DNA from: Rugalucina vietnamica
Taxonomy: Eukaryota > Mollusca > Bivalvia > Lucinida > Lucinidae
DNA length: 64,000 nt
Assembly: GCA_964017185.1 (NCBI GenBank)
Contig: OZ024884.1
Coordinates: forward strand, 16,506,548-16,570,547
Reading direction: 5' to 3'
Positions 1 to 12,400 of the stretch are shown in pieces. The translations under genes and the position numbers were made by a program. Numbering within the stretch: position 1 is the first letter of the stretch; each line of letters opens with the position of its first letter. The notes under the pieces were generated by a model. The model did not search any database and was not told where the DNA came from. It saw nothing but the letters and a program-made list of their open reading frames with translations.

Positions 1-124
1 TTTACAAATAGTTTACATATTTTTTACAATTTACAATAATCAGATGTTTAACCCGCATAGCAAAAAGGTGTGTACTAAGTTAAAGTTTACATATGTTTGA
101 GAAGTAACAAAGTACATATCCATT

Positions 125-355
125 GAGCTGCACAGCGAGAAAACCAATCTTAAAGGTTTTTGACCAGGTCCGACATTAACTAGTCTGTACAGTCACAGAA
201 GAAACTAGAATCTTGAAATTTTTGGTATATGTAGATGAGGAATTATACTATCCTTTTAGCAAAAACAAAGGCGCTGATCAGCTGTGCAGTAACTGCACAG
301 CTGATCTGCGCCTTTGTTTTCGCATAGGCAAAATTCCCCGGTCTTGATGTGGCTC
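125..355 (+). mobile_element. Family A MITE, copy 1
   Basis: About 230 bp with degenerate GAGCTG/GGCTC ends and a central hairpin GGCGCTGATCAGCTGTGCAG / inverted copy. It belongs to the GTGCAG stem subfamily. Confidence 0.8.
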
Positions 356-498
356 CTTTGGTAGCAGACAAATGCTCTTCTTGATCCAGATGAAGACAAA
401 GAATGGACTATGGTGATACCTTGAGGGAGGAAGCAAGGAGGTTAACATGTGAAATTTTATTGTTTTGTTTTTTTTTCCAATATACATATTTCCCATCT

Positions 499-730
499 GA
501 GCCATGACGCGAGAAAAACTGTCTTCGGGGTTTCCGACCAGGTCTGACACAAACCGGCTAGTACAGACACAGAAGAAGGCTGGAAACTTGGAGAAGAAAA
601 GGGATTATACTATCCACCTGGCTAAAACAAAGGCGTTGATCAGCTGTACAGCTGTGTACAGCTGATCTGTGCACAGCTAATCTGCATCTTTGTTTACGCA
701 CATGCAAAAGTCTAGTTTTCTTATGATGCA
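499..730 (+). mobile_element. Family A MITE, copy 2
   Basis: Starts GAGCCATGACGCGAGAAAA and has the CCAGGTCTGACACAAACCGG block. The hairpin core is duplicated (GTACAGCTGTGTACAG). Confidence 0.8.
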
Positions 731-985
731 ATTGGTTGATTATTGGACCAATCAACCATTTGATATGGCATTAAGAATTTATAAACTAGTCATTTGAGGA
801 AATGGCATTTAGACTAAGCATTATTACCTTACTTTTGAAGACATGGCATACAGACAAATGTCTGAAATGGCATTAGAGAAAATGATTTTTGAGATGAAAA
901 AGTAATGTAGTGCACCCTTTTCAAAATCAGTGCAACTCTACAGAGCAGATGTTACTTGCTGCACATGCTTAGATAATAACAACAA

Positions 986-1226
986 TATGAGCCGCCTCAT
1001 GGGAAAACCAACAATGTGGTTTCCGAACAGGTCCGACACAAACCGACCTGTACAGTCACAGGAAAGAGCTAGAAGCTTGAAATTTTGGAGTGAAGTAGAG
1101 AAGGAATTGTACTATCCGAGTAGCGAAAACAAAGGCGCTGATCAGCTTCGCGGTTACCGCGAAGCTGATCTGCGCCTTTGTTTTCGCCTATGCAGATTGC
1201 TGATTTTCCCATGAGGCGGCTCATAT
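986..1226 (+). mobile_element. Family A MITE, copy 3 (reference-quality)
   Basis: Near-perfect terminal inverted repeats TATGAGCCGCCTCATGGGAA / its inverse, and a perfect central hairpin CAGCTTCGCGGTTACCGCGA.... This copy defines the family: terminal repeats, asymmetrical left arm with GTCCGACACAAACC and GTACTATCC, hairpin, short right arm. No coding capacity. Confidence 0.9.
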
Positions 1227-1278
1227 AATTCCTCTTCCTTAGATACCGTAAGACTCCCAAACTTTCAGGCTTATACTC

Positions 1279-1335
1279 ATCATGAAAACTTGCCCATGCA
1301 ATATACAGATTTCAGAGATCTATTTGACTTTGAAA
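1279..1335 (-). mobile_element. Family B MITE end fragment
   Basis: CATCATGAAAACTTGCCCAT plus GCAATATACAGATTTC only. Confidence 0.6.
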
Positions 1336-1374
1336 ATGTTGAAAAATTTTATATGACTTCAGCTTTTATACTTT

Positions 1375-1505
1375 ATTTATTTATTTTTCATTCATTTATT
1401 TATTTATTTATTGATTTATTTATTTAATTTATTTATCTATTTAATTATTTAATTATTTATTTATTTATTTACTTATTTATTTAATTTATTTATTTATTTA
1501 ATTTA
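1375..1505. repeat. (ATTT)n microsatellite
   Basis: Imperfect ATTT/ATTTA repeats, followed at 1506-1670 by homopolymer-rich sequence including a G run (1648-1656). No gene is seen in 1227-1840. Confidence 0.8.
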
Positions 1506-1840
1506 CATACACCACTATATGTCACCTTTTTTTTAAAAAAAAAAACACAAAAAAACTGGCTTTTTATTTCTTGATGCATTTTTTTAATTTGTTTTAATTT
1601 TTTCCCTTTATTATTATTATTTTTATTTTTTATTGGGTGTATGTGGGGGGGGGGGGGTAGGTAGGAGGTGAATATTTACAGTATTTACAGTGCTGATTGG
1701 TATTGCAGCTGTCCTCATATATAATAAACCTGTCTGATAATATTCTCACCAACAGCAGTATAATAATGAAAGGTGTAATTGTTCTAATGGTTTGAGTACC
1801 ACACAGAATGTAATTTAAGTCATGTAAAGAGAAAACCTGT

Positions 1841-1965
1841 AGGGGAATTTTACTATCTGTGTATCGAAAACAAAGACGCTGATCAGCTTCGCAGTTACTA
1901 CAAAGCTGATCTGCGCCTTTGTTTTCGCATATACAGATTGATGGTTTTCCCATGTGGCAGCTCAT
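1841..1965 (+). mobile_element. Family A MITE, copy 4 (5'-truncated)
   Basis: Only the TACTATC box, hairpin and right terminus (CATGTGGCAGCTCAT) remain. Confidence 0.75.
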
Positions 1966-1984
1966 TGATTTCAACTGATTTTGT

Positions 1985-2150
1985 TCTTTCTCGTGGTGGA
2001 AAGCGCAGTGGCCTACTGATAGACCGTCAAACTCTAAATCAAGAGCTCCTGGGTATGAACCACACAGGTGCCCTGTGTCCTCGAGCAAGACATATTAACT
2101 CCCCATAATACAGCTTAATACCCTCAATACAAACAATTAAACAAACAAAT
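1985..2150 (+). mobile_element. tRNA-derived SINE (type 1)
   Basis: Degenerate A box (GTGGAAAGCGCAGTGG) and B box (GGGTATGAACC), GAGCAAGACATATTAACTCC body and (AAAC)n tail. Confidence 0.65.
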
Positions 2151-2279
2151 CTTCTCAGCTGGTTGTCCCTGGATAACAAGTGTGGAATAGAAGGTCAAAA
2201 TGTGGTTATAAATAGCAATGCATCTACCACACTGGTTAACCAGAGAGCCGTTGTGACCAACACAGATGAAATCAATATG

Positions 2280-2925
2280 CAATAAGAGCTGTCGCAGGAC
2301 AGCGTAGCTGGCCTGACTTGTGCTTTGCCACTAAATTTATCAAAATCTATGACCCATGACCTTGACCTCAAGGTCGCTCAGGTGGGTCGTAAAAGCATAA
2401 AATTTCAGACCAATATCTACAAACATGCAAAGTATCAACTTGATCTATCAACATGTTCAAGAGATATAGACTTCTAATAACTTTAACGAAAAACTTCAAC
2501 AAAAAATTTCTAAATCTGTGACCTTGACCTCACTGTCACCCAGGGTGGGTCATGATGGTACTGCATAAAACTTCAGACCAATATCTACCAACATGCAAAG
2601 TATCAACTTGATCCATCAACATGTTCAAGAGATATAGACTTCTAAATACTTTAATGAAAAACTTTAACATAAAATTTCTAAGTCTGTGACCTTGACCTCA
2701 AGGTCACCCAGGATGGGTCATGATGGTACTGCATAAAACTTCAGACCAATATCTACCAATATGCAAAGTATCAACTTGATACATCTACATGTTCTAGACT
2801 TCTAAAAACTTTAACCGAAAGTGTGACGCGGACGCGGACGTACATGTAAACGTAAACACGGACGACCGAGGTGACAACTATACAATAGCTCTGTTCACTT
2901 CGTGCAGGCGAGCTAAAAATAGGTA
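2280..2925 (+). mobile_element. Family C non-autonomous element with tandem units, intact copy
   Basis: Ends AATAAGAGCTGTCGCAGGAC ... CTTCGTGCAGGCGAGCTAAA share an imperfect inverted AGCTCGCCTG core. Inside are about three units of about 165 bp, each with TGACCTTGACCTCAAGGTCA and ACTTCAGACCAATATCTA. It preserves GGACGACCGAGGTGACAA, the unoccupied form of the site filled in the copy at 19184. Confidence 0.75.
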
Positions 2926-2998
2926 ACAAATATCTGTCTGGGAACAACTTTCCAGGGATAATTGTTGTTCCCACTCAGCTATTTGTATACTACAGTCA

Positions 2999-3240
2999 TA
3001 TGAGCCTTCCCATGAGAAAACCAACAATTTGGGTTTCTGACCAGGTTCGACACAAACTGGCCTGTACAGTCAAAGAAGCAGGTTAGAAGCTTGTAATTTC
3101 AGAGTTAAGAAGAAGAGAGATTGTACTATCCGTGTTGCCAAAACAAAGGCGCTGATCAGCTGTGCAGTTACTGCACAGCTGATCTGCACCTTTGTTTTCG
3201 CATATGCAGACTGCTGTTTTTCTTGTGCAGCAGCTCATAT
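2999..3240 (+). mobile_element. Family A MITE, copy 5
   Basis: Full length, starting 67 bp downstream of the neurabin exon 5 donor. GTGCAG hairpin subfamily. Confidence 0.85.
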
Positions 3241-3307
3241 ATAAATTTCATCCCTGTTGGTTGTCTTCAGTCGCAATTGTGGTCTCTTGATAACCAGTGT
3301 ACCATAC

Positions 3308-3440
3308 CTTTAACAAGTTCAACGGGAAACACGTCCATTCTCTCGATACGTTTTTCTAGTTCATACTCGGCGGACGCAGCAACAGGGTTGACATCGTCGT
3401 TCCTTCTGTCATAGTCTTCCGTAGAATGCGTCATGAATAC
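3308..3440 (-). CDS. PPP1R9A: Neurabin exon 5 (133 bp, conserved pre-PDZ block)
   Basis: The acceptor is TGTTCTAG|GTATTC and the donor AAAG|GTATGG. It reads [17 protein letters not shown], then [20 protein letters not shown] and FPVELVK, very close to the spinophilin sequence that leads into the PDZ domain. This block is the strongest single identification of the gene. Its acceptor and first 13 bases are the template of the adjoining 50-bp minisatellite. Confidence 0.93.
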
Positions 3441-6400
3441 CTAGAACACATGGATTTTGAAGATGAACTACATACATGCGTCATGAATACCTAGAACACA
3501 TGGATTTTGAAGATGAACTACATACATGCGTCATGAATACCTAGAACACATGGATTTTGAAGATGAACTACATACATGCGTCATGAATACCTAGAACACA
3601 TGGATTTTGAAGATGAACTACATACATGCGTCATGAATACCTAGAACACATGGATTTTGAAGATGAACTACATACATGCGTCATGAATACCTAGAACACA
3701 TGAATTTTGAAGATGAACTACATACATGCGTCATGAATACCTAGAACACATGGATTTTGAAGATGAACTACATACATGCGTCATGAATACCTAGAACACA
3801 TGAATTTTGAAGATGAACTACATACATGCGTCATGAATACCTAGAACACATGGATTTTGAAGATGAACTACATACATGCGTCATGAATACCTAGAACACA
3901 TGGATTTTGAAGATGAACTACATACATGCGTCATGAATACCTAGAACACATGGATTTTGAAGATGAACTACATACATGCGTCATGAATACCTAGAACACA
4001 TGGATTTTGAAGATGAACTACATACATGCGTCATGAATACCTAGAACACATGAATTTTGAAGATGAACTACATACATGCGTCATGAATACCTAGAACACA
4101 TGGATTTTGAAGATGAACTACATACATGCGTCATGAATACCTAGAACACATGAATTTTGAAGATGAACTACATACATGCGTCATGAATACCTAGAACACA
4201 TGGATTTTGAAGATGAACTACATACATGCGTCATGAATACCTAGAACACATGGATTTTGAAGATGAACTACATACATGCGTCATGAATACCTAGAACACA
4301 TGGATTTTGAAGATGAACTACATACATGCGTCATGAATACCTAGAACACATGAATTTTGAAGATGAACTACATACATGCGTCATGAATACCTAGAACACA
4401 TGGATGTTGAAGATGAACTACATACATGCGTCATGAATACCTAGAACACATGAATTTTGAAGATGAACTACATACATGCGTCATGAATACCTAGAACACA
4501 TGGATTTTGAAGATGAACTACATACATGCGTCATGAATACCTAGAACACATGGATTTTGAAGATGAACTACATACATGCGTCATGAATACCTAGAACACA
4601 TGGATTTTGAAGATGAACTACATACATGCGTCATGAATACCTAGAACACATGGATTTTGAAGATGAACTACATACATGCGTCATGAATACCTAGAACACA
4701 TGAATTTTGAAGATGAACTACATACATGCGTCATGAATACCTAGAACACATGGATTTTGAAGATGAACTACATACATGCGTCATGAATACCTAGAACACA
4801 TGGATTTTGAAGATGAACTACATACATGCGTCATGAATACCTAGAACACATGAATTTTGAAGATGAACTACATACATGCGTCATGAATACCTAGAACACA
4901 TGGATTTTGAAGATGAACTACATACATGCGTCATGAATACCTAGAACACATGAATTTTGAAGATGAACTACATACATGCATCATGAATACCTAGAACACA
5001 TGGATTTTGAAAATGAACTACATACATGTGTCACTCATGAATACCTAGAACACATGGATTTTGAAGATGAACTACATACGTAGGTGGTCCAAAAAGTTTG
5101 TTTGTTCGTTCGTTTGAATTGATGCTTTATGTACCAGTTAACAGTTATGGTCATGTCGGGACATTGCCTCCATTTTATGGGACTTCTACCAATATTACGA
5201 TGTCATGACACCAACAATGTGCTTGTAAATATAACCACCCAACTAAGCCAATACGGCTTATATTTCCTTTTTTTTTTATTTCTTTTTTTATTTTTTTTTT
5301 TATTCAGTTTTACGTCCCTTTCAAGATTATTTCAGCTCATATGAGACAGGCCAATCGGTAGGTGGGGCAAAAACGGGAGAACCCCGAGAAAAACCACCTG
5401 GCACACCCGCAAGCAGAACTTGACTTGTCTCACATGTGACCAGTGCGGGGCTCGAACCCACACCAGACACAGCAGTGAGATGATAAAGTGATTAAGAAAC
5501 AGCGCTCAACCCCTCGGCCACGGGGGCCGCAACTTATATTTATGGATGACTTGAACCATACAAGACTCAGATCTTCTCAGTGGTTTACCAGTATTCTGAT
5601 AGTCATGCAGTCAGTAGTTAATAAGCTTTGCCTGGAGGCACAAGCAGCCCTTCTATTTCTCTAGGCCCCAATGGGCAGGGGCACATCCAAGAAGTAATGT
5701 GAATGCATCTACATTTTAGTAGCCTTTGAAAATATACTCATTTAATTTGGCATGTTTTTGCATTTGTGTATATACATGTACAATAATTAGGAGTAATATG
5801 AGCCGCCTCGTGGGAAAACCAACAATGTGGTTTCCGAACAGGTCCGACACAAACCAACCTGTACAAGCACAGACAAGAGCTAGAAGCTTGAAATTTCAGA
5901 TTTAAGTAGGAAAGAAATTGTACTATCCGAGTAGCAAAAACAAAGGCGTTGATCTGCGCCTTTGTTTTCGCCTATGCGGATTGTTGGTTTCCCCATGAGG
6001 CGGCTCATATCATGAAGAAGATTGACGGGTTCAGATTTAAGGATACTTTGATAAGTTTGATTTGTGGACACAAAGTCGACATGGACATCAAATTTGCCAA
6101 AATCTGTAACATTTTGTGCTTGTGTTTTGTTGTCAAATTATAATATAAAAATTTAATTTGCTTCAACTTAGTTTGCTATGGGGTAGCAGTTGCTAATGAT
6201 TCGGTGACAAAAATGCTTTATATAAATTGGTAAACTGTAACTCAATATTGAAATATTTCCTGAAATACGAGTCCTTGCTTAACATTTTTTACGGTTTCTG
6301 GGAAATTTATGAAAATTACAGGAACTTACTTTAATAGGAGATCTGCTAAACTTCACTTGTGATTTTTTCTTGTATTCATAATCATCGTAATCTTCATCAG

Positions 6401-9400
6401 AATCCTCGTCGGTCGTCGACAAGCCGTCAATTTCTGTATATTCTATCGCTATTTCTTCCTCTGTGACAGATTCATCACCTATAAATAGAAACAAAGGGAT
6501 GTAACTGTTTGACAGAATTGTGTGCTAAAACTTGAAACAAAGGGATATAATTCTACACTGCTCATAATATTTAAAGGAACACTGCTCTATTTTCCATATA
6601 TTGAAATATAAAGTGCCCAAACTTTGACCCACATTTAAAGGCATGTTCAAATGATACTGGTTGTCAGCTTGTTCTGTACAATTTGATTAGTGCCTCAAAG
6701 TTTCTGAAAACAGGAAAATTTAAAGCAGGTACTGTTCTGCTAAGGTCCATGGGCTTTTTTTTGCATTTTTTGAATACTGTGAATTTTCACCATTTTTCAA
6801 AAAGTCTGAGCGTTAGAGGACATTTACTTTGAAACCGATCTTCCTGTCAAATTGATTCTGAAATGCATTCTGGCAAATAATGGCAGTGTCTGATTCAAAA
6901 TTTCTTGCAACAGCCATGTTTTCATCATTCTGAAAAAATGCACAATTTTTGCAAAATCAAAACTTTACAAAAATCGCTCACTGGACTTCAGCAGGGGATT
7001 TTCCCTGTCAAATTTTCTAAAGAAAGTTACGTCGAGTCACTGATGAAAAAGTAGCGGTGATCATGCTTTAGCTTATTTAAAAAAAAAAACTTCTTTGCCA
7101 AAGCCAAAGTTTTACAAAAATTAAATGACACATTTCTCCAATCAAATTGCCATTGGATAGATTAAACAAAAGTGTTAATACAAGTGTGGTCTTATCATGT
7201 TTATTACATGACGTTATCCATATCAACATTATAATTATGAAAAGTATATAATAAGTATACAAAGTGTCTATAAAACGGCATGTCTAGTACAGGTCACGGA
7301 CATAAACATGAGTAACGTCAGAAATTTACCGTTAGCAATCTGAATGGCGTGTCTGTTCCTATTAGTCAAATGTATTTATTTCATTCATATTTCTAACGGT
7401 AAATTTCTGACGTCACTGTCATGTTTTACTTTATTTACGCGACCTGTATGTAGTCTAAAGCGGAAGGCAATAGTTTTACTGTGCTAAAGGCATAGTGCTG
7501 AATACTGTAAGTTTGGTAATTTTTGTCTAACCTTTATTTTGCCATTTCCCTATTCCAAAATTATCCAAGCATTTGCAAGCAAGTTAATTTGCCGTGTTAA
7601 ATGCTACAGCATGGCTTTATAGGGAGCGCGGTGGCATAGTGGTAGAGCATCGGACTCCGAATCGAGAGGTCCTGGGTTCAATCCCCACAGGCGGCACCAT
7701 ATTGTGTCCTTGAGCAAGACATATTAACTCCCTACAGTACTGGTTAAACCCTGGAAGCGTTGGCTCTGTTTCGACATGACTGAAAAATTGTTGACTGGGA
7801 TGTTAAGCCTCAACACAAACAAACAAACAATTTACTGGCGCAGACTTGGAATTAAGGAGGAAACGTATCATGAGCATTATTTTGTGAAAATTAAGTTCTC
7901 ATGAAGATTTCCAAACTTACAGTGATACAATAGACTGGCTCCAGTCCTTAAAACATTTTTTTCATAAAGTGTTCAGTGCTAGTCTATTTCAAGTACTTGT
8001 AGCTAATCTACTTCTGATGGCTCAGTTTTAAGGACTGGTCTAAGTAGTATCTCTACAAACCAAGATCCTGGTTGGTAATTAATCACTCCCTGCTGTCAGT
8101 CAAACCTGTACTGACCATTTTATTGCAGTGATTATTTATTTAGCAGGAATCCAATACCCCAGCTGATAAGCACCATAAACCCATTAAGTGTGTATTTCTT
8201 CTGGCCATTCTGTCAGAACAGTGTTTATATTACACACATAGAGCATCAGAGATAAAAATTCTGTGAAATGGATGAAATAACTTTAGGAGCAGCTATTGAA
8301 TATGGACTGCAAAGGAATGGTTACACAAAACTTAGGCCAAATCAAGAGACAATTTTGAAACAAGTTTTGAGTGGAAAAGATGTCTTGTTTTGTTCACCTA
8401 CCGGTAGTGGAAAAAGCTTGATTTTTGAGGTTGCACCATTTGCATTTCACTTAATAAGTGGAATGAAAAGCTGTTGCATTGTTGTGTCTCCTTTAGCTGC
8501 CTTAATGAAATCAAAGGCTCAAGAACTGAGACTTAAAGGAACAGTGGCTGTGTATATACGGGAAATGAAGACAAATCCCACGGACGAGGATGCTCCGTTG
8601 AAAACAGACATTGTAGCTGGCATTCAAAGTGGAAAGTTTGAAATTATCTTTGCCAGTCCAGAAACATTACTGGAGAGTCACAGGGATGTCATGTTACAAA
8701 TATCCAAATCTGGTTTCCTGAAAGCCATTTTCATCGATGAAGCACATTGTATAAAGAAATTGTAAGTATAACAATTGAATGGGCATTTCCATAATTTATC
8801 TAAGTGCCAGTTTTAAATTGAGCCAGGGACTAATTTCTCTCCCGGCGCTACCCCCCCCCCCCCCCCCCCCCATCTGGTGAAGTATTGTCAATATGGCGAA
8901 TCACCAGTAAACCATTCAGATTTAATGGTATTACTTTAAACCATTGATGTCTAAAAATCAAGTGTTCAGCATATTAAAATGGTTTGAGCATTAAAATCAT
9001 GACTTAAAAGCGAACTCAATCTGTCTCACTGATACGATTCTATCGAGTACCCACAATTTACGCTCAAACATAAAAATTGGCGCATCACAAATTCGGAGAA
9101 GGCAAAAAAAAAACCCAAACAATTATGTGCATGTAACTTTGCGCTATTCAAAGCTTTAAAGTTGACAGTTAAATTAATTAGTTTATTTTCTATGTGACCA
9201 AACATAATAATAATAATAATAATAATAATAGAATGCTTAAAAAGAATTGTAAGATGATATCTAAAATTCCCTTAAAAAGATACAGGTAGGCAATGATCAA
9301 GAAAAGCCGCAATTAGAAAGAAATTCCCACTCCAAAAAACGAGGTGGGAAAAACTAAATTGACATTTACAAACAGCTAGTAAGCCTAGTGAGCAGCTATT

Positions 9401-12400
9401 TCCCCAAAGCGGACCACTCAGTTACTCTAACTTAAAAATAAAACTATGAAAAGGTACATAAGGTTCAAACAGCACAAAATTGACTCCAAAACATAAAACA
9501 AATGGAACCACAACAAAAGTGTGTATTACATGATTGTTTTTGTATGTGGATATTCATACTTTAATTTAATTATGTATAATAATAAATGTACATCATATCT
9601 TTTTCAGTGGAAAGCCAGATGTTACTGCAAAGAAAGCAGCATACAGGCCGATGTATGGGTGTCTTGGGGAATTGCGGTCTCTAGCCGGACCTAATGTGCC
9701 TGTTGTTGCCTTGACAGCAACAGCCTCCTTGGAAACACGGAAAATGATAATGAAAGACCTGTGTATGGCTGACAAATCATTTCAACTTGTCGTTGATCCA
9801 AATAAAACAAATATTAAATATTGGGTATTTGAAACGGGGAGAGGACGGGAGGACATTTGTGATGACTTCGACTGGCTAGTGGATCTCATTAAGAGAAAAG
9901 GAAAAGAAACACCACGAATGCTTGTGTTCTTCCGGAAAATTGACCATATTTCTGATGTGTTCGAACACTTAGCTACATCTCTTGGTGAGCAAGCATATGT
10001 GAATTTTACACCTGAAGGACCTAACGATGATAGAAACAGGCTGTTTGATATGTATCATCTCAAAACAGATGAAGAAGTCAAGGAGACAGTCTCTGCATCT
10101 TACCAGGACCCTGAGGGTGTGACAAGAGTGGTGCTTTGCTCAACATCTTTCAGCATGGGACTCGACGTTAAGGGAGTTAATTCTGTAGTGCACTATGGGT
10201 CATCAAATGACCTAGATGATTATATTCAAGAGTCTGGTCGTGCTGGACGTCATCCTGATGAACAATGCCATGCAATAATAATCAAATACAAACGTTGTCT
10301 GTCCAGCAAAAACATTGCCACAGGTATGAAAGAGTACATTAATTCAAAGACATGTAGACGAAAGATTCTTCTGAAGCCTTTTACAACAACAGATTTAACA
10401 CAATTCCCTGGTAATAATTTACATGATTGCTGTGACATATGTACATTAATGTGCAGGTGCCAGTGCCAATGCGCCTATGAAAGCTGTGAATGTGCAACAT
10501 TATGTTCTTCTCCTGAATCAGATGTTTTTAGCAGCATGATGAACCACCTCAAATATGGAGTTTCTGATACTGATGTTGACTCCAGTTCATCAGATGAAAG
10601 TGATTTTGAAGGTCATATTGCACGGAAGCCTCAGGTTTTGACATACTCCACTGATGAAGACTAACATTATTAAGTGAGAATAGCTTTAAAAGTAAATGAA
10701 ACAGTCTTTTATGGGCCATGGCTTGAAATGCTTTGATTCTTAATTACATCGACTCAACCTTTGTATGTGCTTTTACTGCCTTGAATAAAATTGCATGATC
10801 TACATGTCTTTAATCGTTGTCATTTCAAAATTTTTGTAAAAATTAAGTAAACAATTACAATGCAATGTTTCGTGCTTACACCTATAACTGCTATAGTAAA
10901 ATGCACTCTGTGCAACTAGGCATTAATTTAATAAAATCTAGGAAATACATGTATATGCTTAACCACTGCACCAGTCCGCTCCACTTAAGAAATATCATGT
11001 GAAATTCTAGATCAGAGAAGACAGAAACACTGACTTCATATGCGCCGTATCATGGGAAAACCAACAATGTGGTTTTGAATAGGTCCGATACAATTCGGTC
11101 TGTGTAGTCACAGAAGATAGCTGGAAGCTAGAAATTTGGTTTTAAAAAGTGGGGGAATTGTACTATCTGTGTAGCGAAAACAAAGGCGCTGATCAGCTTC
11201 GCAATCACAATGCATATGATCTGCCCCTTTGTTTTCACATATGCAAAATGTTGGTTTTCTGATTGCGCCTTTTCCTGATCTTTGCCTACTTGTAACTTTT
11301 TTTTTCTCATGACACGGCTTACATATTTTGACACTCTGTTTGCTGATTCTTCAAATTATGTCTGATGGGACATGGCGCTTAGTATCTTATCGACAAATGA
11401 AAAATTAAGCATGCAATCTTACCTTTTAATCAATGCAAAATTTAGATCACCTCGTTATGTTTGAATAGTCACATTCTATGAGATATTTTATGTAAACTTA
11501 TTGTTTCATGTACACTTTGTACATTAAAAGAATCACATGACAATATACCAAATGACGCACTAAAGAGTTCTTCTCTAATCAGCTACTGGTAGTCCAAAGC
11601 ATAATTCCAGTCAACTATCTTTTGAATCAACTATTCTTAAACACTATTTATAAGTCTTAAATGTCCTCACATCCTAAGTTCAGTTTGACGGTTTGAAGCG
11701 CATTTTTCAAGCACTATCATACAGAACAAGCACAATGCCAAACTCATAATGAGTAATCATAGAAATGTTTCTTTGAGATTTTGGTCATGCTCCTTCCCAA
11801 CCAGTCTCTGAAATCCTCCATGTCCATATCTCGTAACTGGTTTGCGTCTATCGTTCGGAATGCAGAGTGAGCTCTACCAGGGATGGTGGCAAATACCTGT
11901 CTTGTCGTGAATTGTCTCACCAAGGCATATATGTCCCCTGATACATCCGCAAACGTGTGTTTGCCAGAAGGCCTGATCACTTTGGAGGTGTTGTCATAAT
12001 TTTTCAGGATACTTTCTGTTTTCATGGCACTGCGACTTACTCTTGAAATTGTTTTCTGTGTGAATACTCCCCTATAACTGTGGGCTTCTTCTTTAAATGT
12101 TTTGTTGCAGTGCTCGATGTCTAAGTCGTTAGGATGATTGCTGTCACTTTTCCCCCTATGATTAACCACCCGGTTCCAGATGAGTCTGTGTGCAAGCCTT
12201 TCACTGAGCAGCACCTTAGATTGTAAAATGGTTTCAAGCATACCATATGCATACTTTGTGCATTTGAAACGTTTATAGTACAGATACATGATTGAGTCAA
12301 GACGTAACATCCGTTCTCCATCTCCAAGCTTGATTGCATCATCATGGTCCAATTTCAATAACCCTAAAGTTAAAGCAGTCTTTGAATAATTAAGGATGTA

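Larger units (their letters stand above)
6480..7922 (-). other. Neurabin intron 3, exon-4-proximal part
   Basis: No exon seen. It contains the inverted-repeat element at 7284-7454 and the SINE at 7622-7832; the rest is AT-rich unique sequence. Confidence 0.7.

Noticed and set aside
3428-5080. CRISPR-like regular repeat
   Set aside because: Units are directly adjacent with no spacers, and the genome is an animal; it is a minisatellite.
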